A stretch of 64,000 bases of DNA from Pseudomonadota bacterium (GCA_020161655.1 JAIUPC010000024.1:306404-370403), one strand, 5' to 3'. Counted from the stretch's first letter, positions 9,926 through 18,511 are shown. Program-made: numbers and translations. The notes: generated by a model from the letters alone, not told the origin.

Positions 9926-10741
9926 GTGCTGAACCTCGACCGGGCCAGGGATCGCTGGCGGGCGGTCTCAACCGCCCTGGACGCGCTGGAACTTGCATAT
10001 GAACGTGTCCCCGCCCTTGACCGACTTGCGCCGGGGGCGATGGCGCTTCACGCCGAATTCGACCGGGGCGGACTAGCGCGGGACTATCCCGCCACTCTCG
10101 GCGACATCTGCTGTTCGCTGACCCACCAGAACCTGTGGCGGCGGATCGCCGCGATGGGCGCCGGGGCGGTCATCGTCCTTGAAGACGACGCCAGCCTGTC
10201 AGCCGCCTTCGCCGATTTCGCCCGCGGCGATCTGGGCGCGACCATGCGGGCGCATGGCATCGGGGCGCTGAAGCTCGAATACTGGCCGGGGGGGGAGCGG
10301 AGCCGCCGCTATCCTGCGGGCATCCGTCTGGGCGAGATCGGCGGCGGGGCCACGCTTTACCGGCAGGCGGCGGGGTTCCTCGGCACCTGCGCCTATGCGA
10401 TCACGCCGGCGGCGGCGAGCGCCCTTCTTGCAGCACATCCCAGGGTCGGCGTGCCGGTCGATCATTTCATGTTCTCTCCTACGGCAAGGCTAGGCTTCCC
10501 GATCCTCCGGCCTGCCTTCGTCAGTCCGGCCCCGGTGCTTCATGACTTTGCCACCCACGGATCGGACATCCTTGATGAGCGGATCGCCACTGGCATCGCC
10601 ACCGCTCCCCGGACATGGCGGCGGCGCTTCCATGAGGCGCTCCTCAGAAGGCGACTGGCGCGCGGGTTCAGGACCGGGCAGATTGAACGGGTCGAGATGC
10701 GCTGGGCCGGCGACGGAACCCTGCCGGGCGGGATGCGTTGA
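9926..10741 (+). CDS. Glycosyltransferase family 25 (LPS-type) protein
   Basis: A putative sugar transferase of 271 aa or slightly more, of the family found in lipopolysaccharide synthesis. Seen: the N-terminal strand FVLNLDRARDRW, the family segment LGDICCSLTHQNLW (G-D-x-x-C-x-x-x-H), the acidic VLEDDAS motif near residue 82, and a C-terminal basic region. The first usual start codon is GTG at 9926, which cuts into the conserved strand. A CTG at 9908 preceded by GAGAGGGGG at correct spacing would restore LVNPIFVLNLDR, so the real start may be non-canonical. The frame is closed by a stop at 9893. Acceptor and donor are unknown. Confidence 0.82.
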   Translation: MLNLDRARDRWRAVSTALDALELAYERVPALDRLAPGAMALHAEFDRGGLARDYPATLGDICCSLTHQNLWRRIAAMGAGAVIVLEDDASLSAAFADFARGDLGATMRAHGIGALKLEYWPGGERSRRYPAGIRLGEIGGGATLYRQAAGFLGTCAYAITPAAASALLAAHPRVGVPVDHFMFSPTARLGFPILRPAFVSPAPVLHDFATHGSDILDERIATGIATAPRTWRRRFHEALLRRRLARGFRTGQIERVEMRWAGDGTLPGGMR

Positions 10742-10799
10742 CCGGGGTCAAGGCGCCTCCGCCGACCTACCAAACGAACCGAAGCGATAGGAGACTGGG

Positions 10800-11225
10800 A
10801 TGATCGAGAAACATGCGACCGCCATCTGGAAAGGCACCCTCAAGGAAGGCGGCGGCACCATTACCAGCCAGTCGGGCGCGCTCAGCGATCTGCCCTACAC
10901 CTTCGCCACCCGGTTCGAGGACAAGAAGGGCGCCAACCCCGAGGAATTGATCGGCGCCGCCCATGCCGGCTGCTACGCGATGTTCCTTTCGGCGCTGATG
11001 AGCGGCGAGAAGATCACGGCAGAAAAGATCGAGGCGCGCTCGACGATCTCGCTCGACCCGACGACTGAGGGCGGCCCGACGGTCAAGAAGGCGCATCTGA
11101 CCGTCCACGCCAAGGCCGACGCGCCCGAGGCGAAGATCCGGGAACTGGCCGACAAGGCGAAGGCCGGCTGCCCGATCTCGAAGCTTCTGAAGGCCGAGGT
11201 CACGCTCGATCTGACGGTGGGCTGA
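10800..11225 (+). CDS. OsmC/Ohr-family peroxiredoxin
   Basis: A 141-residue OsmC-type thiol peroxidase that probably reduces organic hydroperoxides. The two redox cysteines of the family are present: AHAGCYAMFLSAL near residue 59 and KAGCPISKLL near residue 125. The conserved N-terminal KATAxWKG pattern appears as KHATAIWKGTL. The ATG follows AGGAGACTGGG. The last 26 bases overlap the 3' end of the convergent minus-strand gene. Confidence 0.93.
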   Translation: MIEKHATAIWKGTLKEGGGTITSQSGALSDLPYTFATRFEDKKGANPEELIGAAHAGCYAMFLSALMSGEKITAEKIEARSTISLDPTTEGGPTVKKAHLTVHAKADAPEAKIRELADKAKAGCPISKLLKAEVTLDLTVG

Positions 11226-11952
11226 TCGCCGCTGGCTTGTCCCACCTCAGCGCCCGGTAGTCGAAACCGGCTTCGATCGTGGGCTTCACAACGGCGAAAT
11301 AGGGCGACAGGTCGAAATCGCGCGGCGCGTAAAGCGAATGATGCCGGATGTGCAGAATTTCGCGCCGCGCGGGATCGTCGGGGTCGGGATAGGTCTCCGG
11401 CAGGACCGGATAGCCGATCCGCTCGAAGGCCTCGGCGATGAGGGTCGAACAGATCGCCCGCGTCGGATCGCCCGAGCCAAGCGCCAGCAACCGCCGCCGC
11501 CAGCGTTTCGGCACCGGCGGCTGCGGCAAAAGATAGCGCGCAAGGTCGATGACATTCTTCAGGTCATAGGTCTTGCCGATGCTCGAACGCATGAAGCCGG
11601 TCAGGCGGTCAATGTCACCGGGCGCCAGGCCGACCGGCCGGCAGATGCGGCTGTTGAGATGGCCGTAATCCTCAAGGCTCGCGTAGCGCACGCCATGGCG
11701 GAGATCGGCCTCGATCAGGTCGCAGCCGTCCTTGTCGCCGACATAAAGCGCGGCATGGGACCAGGTCGAAACGGTGAGGTACTTGATCGCCGCCGAAATC
11801 CGCCTGTCGCCCTCGATCAGGAGGACATCGCCAGGGCGGAGGCAGCGGCGGAGCATGTCCTGCGGCGTCACCGAAAACTGCGCATAGCGGCCGGTCTGCT
11901 TTTCCAGATAATGCGCCAGCGCCCGCCCAAGCCCCGCCGTCAGCCGGTTCAT
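11200..11952 (-). CDS. YiiX/NlpC-P60-like permuted papain-fold amidase
   Basis: A cysteine amidase-like protein of 250 aa. It carries the permuted NlpC/P60 features: LRPGDVLLIEGD, then STWSHAALYVG with the probable catalytic histidine, then AICSTLIAEAFERIGYPV with the probable nucleophile cysteine. Such proteins act on lipids or peptides. The start is taken at the ATG 11952 (MNRLTAGLG), with a run of six G about 10 bases upstream; an ATG at 11976 is also possible. The longer frame to 12195 has no conserved content. It is divergent from the transglutaminase-like gene. Confidence 0.8.
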   Translation of the reverse strand: MNRLTAGLGRALAHYLEKQTGRYAQFSVTPQDMLRRCLRPGDVLLIEGDRRISAAIKYLTVSTWSHAALYVGDKDGCDLIEADLRHGVRYASLEDYGHLNSRICRPVGLAPGDIDRLTGFMRSSIGKTYDLKNVIDLARYLLPQPPVPKRWRRRLLALGSGDPTRAICSTLIAEAFERIGYPVLPETYPDPDDPARREILHIRHHSLYAPRDFDLSPYFAVVKPTIEAGFDYRALRWDKPAAISPPSDRA

Positions 11953-12193
11953 GATCCGATAGCCCCCCGAGGTCATCACCCGCGGCAAGACTGCGGCCCG
12001 CCGCGCCCTGCCGCAAGTCCGGTCGCGCGAGCGTGATGGGCAGGGCACGCGCCATCCCGGCGGGTTTGCGCCCAACCCGATACCGGCCGTCAATAGGTCC
12101 GCAACCGGAATGGGGTTCGCGCGTTGACCCTGTGGCCGGGTGCGCCGCGAACACACTCCGGCGCTGTGCAACATCTGAAACAGGGGGGCCGCC

Positions 12194-13102
12194 ATGTTGA
12201 TCCGCGTCGGTTATGAAATCACGCTGGCTTGTGAACAGCCAACCCCGCTCATCTGCCTGATGTCGGTCCATCCCGATGTGCGCGGGCGCCTTCTCGCCCC
12301 CGAAGCCACGACCATGGAACCGATGGTCCCCGTTCAAAGCTACATCGACAGCTTCGACAACATCTGCCGCCGCCTCGTCGCCCCGGCGGGCGGCATCACT
12401 TTGCGGTCGGACGCCACCATCCACGACAGCGGCAAGTCCGATCCCGTCGACCGTACGGCGGAGGAATGGGCGGTAGGCCAGCTTCCCGACGATACCCTGC
12501 GCTTCCTTCTCGGCTCGCGCTATGTCGAGACGGATCTTCTCAGCCAGACTGCCTGGGACATGTTCGGACCAGTGAACCCCGGCTGGGGCCGTGTCGAGGC
12601 GATCGTCGCCTTCGTCCACAACCACCTGCGCTTCGACTATCAAAACGCCCGCGCCACCCGGACGGCGGTCGAGGCCTACCACGAACGCGTCGGCGTCTGC
12701 CGCGACTTCGCGCATCTGGCGCTGGGCTTCCTCCGCGCCATGAACATCCCGGCGCGCTACGTGAACGGCTATCTCGGTGATATCGGCGTCCCGCCGGTGC
12801 CCGATCCGATGGACTTTTCAGCCTGGATCGAGGTCTTTCTCGGCGGCGAATGGCATACCTTCGACCCGCGCCACAACACCCGCCGCATCGGTCGCGTCGT
12901 CGTCGCCCGCGGCCGCGACGCCGCCGACGTGCCGCTCATCAATTCCTTCGGCCTTCACGGGCTGACGCGGTTCCGGGTCTGGACGGATGAGGTGAAGGAC
13001 GCCCCGCAAGGCACTGTCACACCATCATTTCCTTCGTCGCCGACAGCTTCAGCTCCGGATGATCGCGCACGATCCGGTCTATGTCCCACTGAAGGCGCGT
13101 GA
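12194..13102 (+). CDS. Transglutaminase-like cysteine peptidase family protein
   Basis: A 302-residue protein with the bacterial transglutaminase fold: an N-terminal beta domain, then the core with GVCRDFAHLALGFLRAMNIPARYVNGY (nucleophile Cys near residue 176) and a C-terminal DPRHN segment with the family aspartate. Where many relatives have His before the Trp of the HAW motif, this one reads FSAWIEVF, so the canonical histidine is not obvious. GGGGGG lies just upstream of the ATG. The last 86 bases overlap the 3' end of prfC on the other strand, and the C-terminal tail encoded there (PSFPSSPTAS and on) looks unconserved. Confidence 0.82.
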   Translation: MLIRVGYEITLACEQPTPLICLMSVHPDVRGRLLAPEATTMEPMVPVQSYIDSFDNICRRLVAPAGGITLRSDATIHDSGKSDPVDRTAEEWAVGQLPDDTLRFLLGSRYVETDLLSQTAWDMFGPVNPGWGRVEAIVAFVHNHLRFDYQNARATRTAVEAYHERVGVCRDFAHLALGFLRAMNIPARYVNGYLGDIGVPPVPDPMDFSAWIEVFLGGEWHTFDPRHNTRRIGRVVVARGRDAADVPLINSFGLHGLTRFRVWTDEVKDAPQGTVTPSFPSSPTASAPDDRARSGLCPTEGA

Positions 13103-14624
13103 GGTAGACGATATCGCCGTCATGGTCATGGGCGATATGGCCCTTGTTGGTATTGACGAACTTCTCCACGTCCGGCTTCGGCCCCGTGACCCAGCGGGCC
13201 GAGGTGAACTGCGTCGGCTCGAAGCGCACCGGCAACTGGTATTCCTGCTCGATCCGGCTCGCCAGAACCTCGAACTGCAGGGCGCCGACGACGCCGACGA
13301 TGAAGCCCGAACCGATGTTCGGCTTGAAGACCTTGGCAGCGCCTTCCTCGGCGAATTGCATCAGCGCCTTTTCCAGGTGCTTGGCCTTCATCGGATCACC
13401 GGCGCGCACGGTTTGCAGAAGCTCCGGCGCGAAAGAGGGGATGCCGGTGAAATGCAGCGCCTCGCCCTCGGTCAACGCATCGCCGATGCGAAGCTGGCCG
13501 TGGTTCGGAATGCCGATGATGTCGCCGGCCCAGGCCTCTTCGGCAAGTTCGCGGTCGGCAGCAAGGAACAGCACCGGGTTCGACACCGCCATCGGCTTTT
13601 TCGAGCGGACATGAAGAAGCTTCATCCCGCGTTCGAAATGCCCCGAGGCAAGGCGGACAAAGGCCACCCGGTCGCGGTGCTTTGGGTCCATGTTGGCCTG
13701 CACCTTGAAGACGAAGCCGGCGACCTTGGCTTCCTCGGGCTCGATCTCCCGCTCGGCGGCCTTCTGCGGCTGCGGCTCGGGCCCGTAGTCGCCCATGCCG
13801 GACATGAGCTCGCGCACCCCGAAGGAGTTGATGGCAGAGCCGAACCAGATCGGCGTCATGTGGCCTTCAAGGAAGGACTGCCGGTCGAAGGCGGGCAGAA
13901 GTGCGCGCGCCATCTCCAGCTCCTCGCGCAGCTTCGCCAGCAGATCGGCCGGCACGTGATCGGCAAGCTTCGGGTCATCCAGCCCGGAGATCTTGATCGA
14001 TTCCGCGACCCTGTTGCGGTCGGCCCGGTCCATGATCTCAAGCCGGTCGTTGAGAAGATCATAGGCGCCGACGAAATCGCGACCCGTGCCGATGGGCCAG
14101 GAGGCGGGGGAAACGTCGATGGCGAGGTTTTCCTGAATCTCGTCGATGATCTCGAAGGTGTCGCGGCTCTCGCGGTCCATCTTGTTGCAGAAGGTCAGGA
14201 TCGGCAGATCGCGCAGCCGGCAGACCTCGAAGAGCTTGCGGGTCTGGGACTCAACCCCCTTCGCGCCGTCGATCACCATGATCGCGGCATCGACGGCGGT
14301 CAGCGTCCGGTAGGTGTCTTCGGAGAAGTCGCTGTGGCCGGGCGTGTCCACCAGGTTGAAGCGGTAGGGACCGAAGTCGAAGGACATCGCACTGGCGGAA
14401 ACCGAAATGCCGCGCTCCTGTTCCATCTTCATGAAGTCCGACCGCGTGCGCCGCGCCTCGCCCTTGGCACGCACCTGTCCGGCCATCTGGATGGCGCCAC
14501 CGAACAGAAGGAACTTTTCCGTCAGCGTGGTCTTGCCCGCGTCCGGATGCGAGATGATGGCAAAGGTCCGCCTCCGGGCAACTTCCGGCGGCAGGGCGGG
14601 GCGGTTGGAAAGCGTATCGGCCAT
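13017..14624 (-). CDS. prfC: Peptide chain release factor 3
   Basis: RF3 (535 aa) is the GTPase that recycles RF1 and RF2 from the ribosome after peptide release. G-domain motifs: SHPDAGKTTLTE (G1), DTPGHSDFSEDTYR (G3) and NKMDRE (G4), followed by RF3 domains II and III. The ATG at 14624 gives the standard N-terminus. The Hint-domain gene lies 48 bases upstream on the same strand. prfB, for RF2, is also in this window (32.4 kb). Confidence 0.96.
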   Translation of the reverse strand: MADTLSNRPALPPEVARRRTFAIISHPDAGKTTLTEKFLLFGGAIQMAGQVRAKGEARRTRSDFMKMEQERGISVSASAMSFDFGPYRFNLVDTPGHSDFSEDTYRTLTAVDAAIMVIDGAKGVESQTRKLFEVCRLRDLPILTFCNKMDRESRDTFEIIDEIQENLAIDVSPASWPIGTGRDFVGAYDLLNDRLEIMDRADRNRVAESIKISGLDDPKLADHVPADLLAKLREELEMARALLPAFDRQSFLEGHMTPIWFGSAINSFGVRELMSGMGDYGPEPQPQKAAEREIEPEEAKVAGFVFKVQANMDPKHRDRVAFVRLASGHFERGMKLLHVRSKKPMAVSNPVLFLAADRELAEEAWAGDIIGIPNHGQLRIGDALTEGEALHFTGIPSFAPELLQTVRAGDPMKAKHLEKALMQFAEEGAAKVFKPNIGSGFIVGVVGALQFEVLASRIEQEYQLPVRFEPTQFTSARWVTGPKPDVEKFVNTNKGHIAHDHDGDIVYLTRLQWDIDRIVRDHPELKLSATKEMMV

Positions 14625-14672
14625 GGCGGCGGGATATAGCCTCCGGCCCGGAGTTCCGCAATCGGGCCTTGG

Positions 14673-15677
14673 TCAGTCGCCCTTTTGTCCGCCGAGGATC
14701 GCCGCCCGCGCCTTTTCGTCGATCAGGTCGCGCCCGGCCTCGGTGCCGAAATGCTGGCTCTGGCTCAGGCCGGGGAAGCGGCGGAGAAGCTCGCCCGCAA
14801 GTTCGGGAGGCAGTTGCGCCACGGTGGCCTCGTTCACCATCAGGCTTTCGGCGGCGATGCCTTCGGCGAAGATGATCTCATGCCGGTCGAAGACGAGGCT
14901 GTAGTAATCGACGAACCCGCCCTCGCGCCTCTGGATCGCCTCGCCGTCGACCAGATGCTTGGCCTGCACCAAAATCTCGGCAACGCCGCCGATCCGGTAG
15001 GCGCCACGCTGGTAGATGAAAAGCCGGTGATGCGGGCTGACGATCAGCTCGGCATCATTGCCAAGAACGCCCGGCCGCACGACGACGGGCGCAAAGGCAC
15101 CGCGCGCCCGCAACGTGGCCTTGCCGATCCACCGCACCGGCTGCGGCCCGTGATCGCGGGTCAGGATGTTAGCCCCCGGCGCCAGATGCTCGATCCGCTC
15201 CTGCCGCCCGTCTGCCAGCGTGATCCGGGTGCCGGCGGCGAAGGAAACGCAGATGAGATCGGTCAGCGGCAGCCCCGCATCGGCGGGGCCGATGCGCAAA
15301 AGCGTGTATTCCGTGCGCGGAACCAGGGGCGACAGCGGCAACAGGTAATCGCCGCCGCCGTTCCCGAGATCGAGAAGCAGCGCCTCGACCTGCTCGCCAT
15401 CGCTGCCCATCAGCGTCACCTCGGCCAGCGGGCGGACCGCATCGCCGGGCCGGCCAAGCTCGGAGCCTTCGGCGATCCGGTGCGATCCGTCCGCCATGCG
15501 GGCAAGCCTGAGCCGGAATGGCTGCGCCCCCGGTCGCGGCCTGTAGACATCGCCCGGCTCGCTGGCGCCTTCGCCGGCGATCGGGTCGCCAAGATTGGCG
15601 CCGCTGACGACCGTCAGGTCGCGCGCAGGGTGAACAAAGGCCGAATGGGCCTGAATCATCGGTCCTTGGCTTGGCAT
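14673..15677 (-). CDS. Hint-domain protein
   Basis: A protein of about 334 aa with a Hint (hedgehog/intein) fold in its second half, a class common in Rhodobacterales but without a settled function. Seen: FAAGTRITLADGRQERIEHL near residue 148, GPQPVRWIGK, LIVSPHHRLFIY, and EIIFAEGIAAESLMV. In most relatives a Cys precedes F-x-x-G-T; here that position is Ser, and a Cys lies two residues earlier (LICVSFAAGT). The start is ambiguous: ATG 15677 or ATG 15659. The longer frame upstream runs into the divergent SDR and is not real. No intein-type C-terminal His-Asn is visible. Confidence 0.82.
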   Translation of the reverse strand: MPSQGPMIQAHSAFVHPARDLTVVSGANLGDPIAGEGASEPGDVYRPRPGAQPFRLRLARMADGSHRIAEGSELGRPGDAVRPLAEVTLMGSDGEQVEALLLDLGNGGGDYLLPLSPLVPRTEYTLLRIGPADAGLPLTDLICVSFAAGTRITLADGRQERIEHLAPGANILTRDHGPQPVRWIGKATLRARGAFAPVVVRPGVLGNDAELIVSPHHRLFIYQRGAYRIGGVAEILVQAKHLVDGEAIQRREGGFVDYYSLVFDRHEIIFAEGIAAESLMVNEATVAQLPPELAGELLRRFPGLSQSQHFGTEAGRDLIDEKARAAILGGQKGD

Positions 15678-15780
15678 CTGGATGTCGATCTTGTGTCCCA
15701 AAGCCCTAGCAGCCCGCCCCCGGTCGCGCAATCGCCTGCCGCACCACTGGTCACCGCCGCAAGGCGCCCCTAAGTTCGTC

Positions 15781-15792
15781 CCGTTGCAACGG
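15781..15792. promoter_or_regulatory. Perfect 12-bp palindrome upstream of the SDR gene
   Basis: CCGTTGCAACGG is a perfect palindrome 14 bases before the SDR start and in the divergent interval with the Hint gene. It could be an operator half-site pair, but there is no linked regulator gene and it may be chance. Confidence 0.3.
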
Positions 15793-15806
15793 AATGGAGA
15801 AGTGCG

Positions 15807-16586
15807 ATGGATCTCGGGATAGCTGGCAAGCGGGCGCTGGTCACGGCGGCCTCGAAGGGTCTCGGCCGGGGCTGCGCCGAGGCGCTGGCGGCGGCGGGCG
15901 TCGATCTTGTCCTCAACGCGCGCGGGGCCGAGGCGCTCACTGCGACCGCGGATGACCTTGCCAGACGCCACGGCGTCAAGGTGACGGCCATTGCCGCCGA
16001 CATCACCACCGAAGCCGGCCGCGCCCGCGTCTTGGATGCCGCCGGGCCGGTCGACATCCTTGTGACCAATGCGGGCGGCCCGCCCCCCGGCCTCTGGAGC
16101 GACTGGGACAGGGAGGATTTCATCCGTGCCATCGACGCCAACATGCTGACGCCCATCGCGCTGATGAAGGCCACGCTCCCCGGCATGATCGGCAAGGGCT
16201 GGGGCCGGGTCGTCAACATCACTTCGCAATCGGTGAAATCGCCCATTGCCCAGCTCGGGCTTTCCAATGCCGCCCGCGCCGGCCTGACCGGCTATGTCGG
16301 CGGCACGGCCCGGCAGGTGGCGCCCCACGGCGTGACCATCAACAACCTCCTGCCCGGCATCCACGCCACCGACCGCGCCGATGCGCTCGATCAGGGCGTG
16401 GTCAAGGCCCAGTCGATCAGCCTCGACGAAGCCCGCGCGCAGCGCGCCGCGACGATCCCCGCCCGCCGCTACGGCACGGCAGAGGAGTTTGGCGCGACGT
16501 GCGCCTTTCTCTGCTCCACCCATGCCGGCTTCATCATCGGCCAGAACATCCTACTCGACGGCGGCGCCTTCAACGCGACCCTCTGA
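15807..16586 (+). CDS. Short-chain dehydrogenase/reductase, atypical active site
   Basis: A 259-residue Rossmann-fold protein resembling beta-ketoacyl-ACP reductase. The nucleotide-binding motif is TAASKGLGRG instead of TGxxxGxG, and NAGG follows near residue 89. The catalytic Tyr-x-x-x-Lys is missing: where it should be the protein reads LGLSNAARAGLTG. Both deviations are typical of one known SDR subgroup (BKR_like_SDR_like), so this is not decay. Substrate unknown. A repeat element begins directly after the stop. Confidence 0.88.
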   Translation: MDLGIAGKRALVTAASKGLGRGCAEALAAAGVDLVLNARGAEALTATADDLARRHGVKVTAIAADITTEAGRARVLDAAGPVDILVTNAGGPPPGLWSDWDREDFIRAIDANMLTPIALMKATLPGMIGKGWGRVVNITSQSVKSPIAQLGLSNAARAGLTGYVGGTARQVAPHGVTINNLLPGIHATDRADALDQGVVKAQSISLDEARAQRAATIPARRYGTAEEFGATCAFLCSTHAGFIIGQNILLDGGAFNATL

Positions 16587-16587
16587 G

Positions 16588-16640
16588 CTTCTTCGTTGGA
16601 TAAATACCCCGGGAGGGTCCGGGAGGGCTGGCCCTCCCGG
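16588..16640 (+). repeat. Dispersed intergenic palindrome, copy 1
   Basis: It begins CTTCTTCGTT at the SDR stop, carries the core AAATACCCC, and ends in a perfect 10-bp stem (CCGGGAGGGC, 16619-16628 with 16631-16640). The same order of blocks occurs at 24121-24177 on the minus strand, also directly after an SDR stop codon, and in part at 21279-21333. It probably doubles as a transcript end. Confidence 0.65.
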
Positions 16641-16746
16641 CGGGTCGCCCGAGGCGCGAGCCTTGGGCGAAAGGCCGCGCTTGCGGCCCTCCGCCGGGGC
16701 TGCTATCCGGGCAGAAACCCGAGCAATTCCGTCAGGCAAGAACCCG

Positions 16747-17853
16747 GTGCCGAAACCACCAAGACTGGAAGTCCGAAACCTCCTCCGCCGTTTCGACGGG
16801 CGGACGGTGGTCGATGACGTCTCCCTCGCCATCGAGGCGGGGCAGGTCTCCTGCCTCCTCGGCCCTTCGGGCTGCGGCAAGTCGACGACGCTGAGGCTCA
16901 TCGCCGGCGTCGACACCCAGGACGGCGGCGAGATCCGGGTTGACGGCACGCTTGTCAGCGACCCGGCGTCGTCAGTGCCGCCGGAACGCCGGGCCATCGG
17001 CCTCATGTTCCAGGATTTCGCGCTTTTCCCGCATCTCAGCGTCGCCGAGAACATCGCCTTCGGCCTGCCGAGATCCGCCCCCGACCGGAGCCGGCGCGTG
17101 GACGAGCTTCTCGAACGGGTGTCGCTCTCCGGCTTCGGTCCGCACTACCCGCATGAGCTTTCCGGCGGTGAACAGCAGCGCGTGGCACTTGCCCGCGCGC
17201 TGGCGCCGCGCCCGCGCATCCTTCTGATGGACGAACCCTTCTCCGGCCTTGATGAGCGGCTCCGCGACGGTATCCGAGACGATACGCTGGCACTCCTGAA
17301 GGAAGAGGGGACAGCCGTCCTTCTCGTCACGCATGAGCCGCATGAGGCGATGCGCATGGCCGACGAGATTCTCCTGATGCGCGCCGGCCGCATCGTCCAG
17401 GGGGGGGCGCCCTACAATATCTACAATGCGCCGGTGGACCGCGCCGCCGCCGCCTTCTTTTCCGACATCAACATTCTTTCAGGCCGGGTCGATGGCGCAC
17501 TGACCCAGACCCCCTTCGGCGAATTCCTCGCCCCCGGCGTGCCCGATGGCACCGATGTCGAGATCGTGATCCGGCCGCAGCACCTGAAGATCGACTTCGA
17601 CCGCGCCGGGCGTGGCCCGAACCCTACGCCCGCCGACGGCACCCCCGCCCGCGCCAGCGTGCTCCGCGCCCGCTTCCTTGGCCGCGAAAGCCTTGTCGAG
17701 TTTGCACTGGCCGATGGTGGCGCGGTCCTCAAGGCTTCGGTGCCGGGTGTCTTCCTGCCAAAGCCCGGCACGGTCATGTGGCTGATGATCCGCCGCGACC
17801 GCTGCTTCGTCTTCCCGGCGAGCGTTCAGGCCGGCGACAACCGCGCGAGGTAA
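16747..17853 (+). CDS. ABC transporter ATP-binding protein with TOBE domain (FbpC/PotA type)
   Basis: A 368-residue ATPase of importers for ions or small solutes, closest in layout to iron(III) ATPases. Walker A GPSGCGKSTTLR near residue 38, Q-loop MFQDFALFPH, signature LSGGEQQRVALARAL, Walker B ILLMDEPFSGLD and switch VTHEPHEA are all intact. A C-terminal TOBE-like region contains IRPQHLKI. The GTG at 16747 gives MPKPPRLEVRNLLRRF; the longer open frame runs into the SDR. No permease or binding-protein gene is adjacent, so the partner is unknown. The 3' end overlaps the WYL gene by 28 bases. Confidence 0.9.
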   Translation: MPKPPRLEVRNLLRRFDGRTVVDDVSLAIEAGQVSCLLGPSGCGKSTTLRLIAGVDTQDGGEIRVDGTLVSDPASSVPPERRAIGLMFQDFALFPHLSVAENIAFGLPRSAPDRSRRVDELLERVSLSGFGPHYPHELSGGEQQRVALARALAPRPRILLMDEPFSGLDERLRDGIRDDTLALLKEEGTAVLLVTHEPHEAMRMADEILLMRAGRIVQGGAPYNIYNAPVDRAAAAFFSDINILSGRVDGALTQTPFGEFLAPGVPDGTDVEIVIRPQHLKIDFDRAGRGPNPTPADGTPARASVLRARFLGRESLVEFALADGGAVLKASVPGVFLPKPGTVMWLMIRRDRCFVFPASVQAGDNRAR

Positions 17854-18488
17854 TCCTCGACCGTCTTGCCCGCCTCTGGCAGGAAAGCGCCGCCGTCGGG
17901 TGCAAGTGCCGTCACCAGATCGACGCGAAATACTTTGAAATCATGCGCGAAATCCGACCACGCCATCAGCGTCCAGACCTTGCCCCAGTAGTCGAGGTGC
18001 AGGGGCCTGATCCGCTGCGCCTCGGTACCGCGATAGGAAAGCCCCAGCGTCAGGTGATCGCGGATCGCGCGGCGGACCAGTGCCAGATGCGGTGCCGCCC
18101 GCGCGGCTTCCTCGCTGGCAAAGACGAAACTGTCGCTGCCGGGATCCTGGACGCGGGCCGGTGCCACGGCGGCGATCTTGGCGCGCAGGCTCAAACCGGC
18201 GCGGGCGATTGTAGGGTCGGCGGCGCCGCCGACCAGCGCCACGCCAAGCCGCAAGGCCTCGAACTCGTCTCGGGTCAGTGCCATCGGCGGCAGCATCGTC
18301 GGCTCCTTCAGCCGGTAGCCGACGCCGCGCGCGCCCTCGATCGGCAGGCCGCCTTCGGACAAGGCGCCCATGTCGCGCCAGACGGTGCGGACCGACACGC
18401 CAAGCCGCGCCGCGAGGTCGCCCGCGCGGTGCAACTGGCCGTCCCGGAGGATCTGGACGATGTCGAAAAGGCGGGTCTTGCGCGGCAT
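17826..18488 (-). CDS. YafY-type transcriptional regulator (HTH and WYL domain)
   Basis: A 220-residue regulator with an N-terminal HTH_11/DeoR-like helix-turn-helix (RLFDIVQILRDGQLHRAGDL, then LGVSVRTVWRDMGAL) and a WYL ligand-sensing domain (HLDYWGKVWTLMAW near residue 165). The start is ATG 18488 (MPRKTRLFD); a longer reading from 18521 would overlap the promoter. A near-perfect 24-bp palindrome over the likely -10 box suggests that the protein controls its own gene. Other targets are unknown. The ABC ATPase gene ends into its 3' end. Confidence 0.88.
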   Translation of the reverse strand: MPRKTRLFDIVQILRDGQLHRAGDLAARLGVSVRTVWRDMGALSEGGLPIEGARGVGYRLKEPTMLPPMALTRDEFEALRLGVALVGGAADPTIARAGLSLRAKIAAVAPARVQDPGSDSFVFASEEAARAAPHLALVRRAIRDHLTLGLSYRGTEAQRIRPLHLDYWGKVWTLMAWSDFAHDFKVFRVDLVTALAPDGGAFLPEAGKTVEDYLARLSPA

Positions 18489-18511
18489 GAATGCGGTCGG
18501 AGAGAGGATTG

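Noticed and set aside
13059-14639. 526-codon plus-strand frame opposite prfC
   Set aside because: Antisense shadow; prfC has all GTPase motifs.
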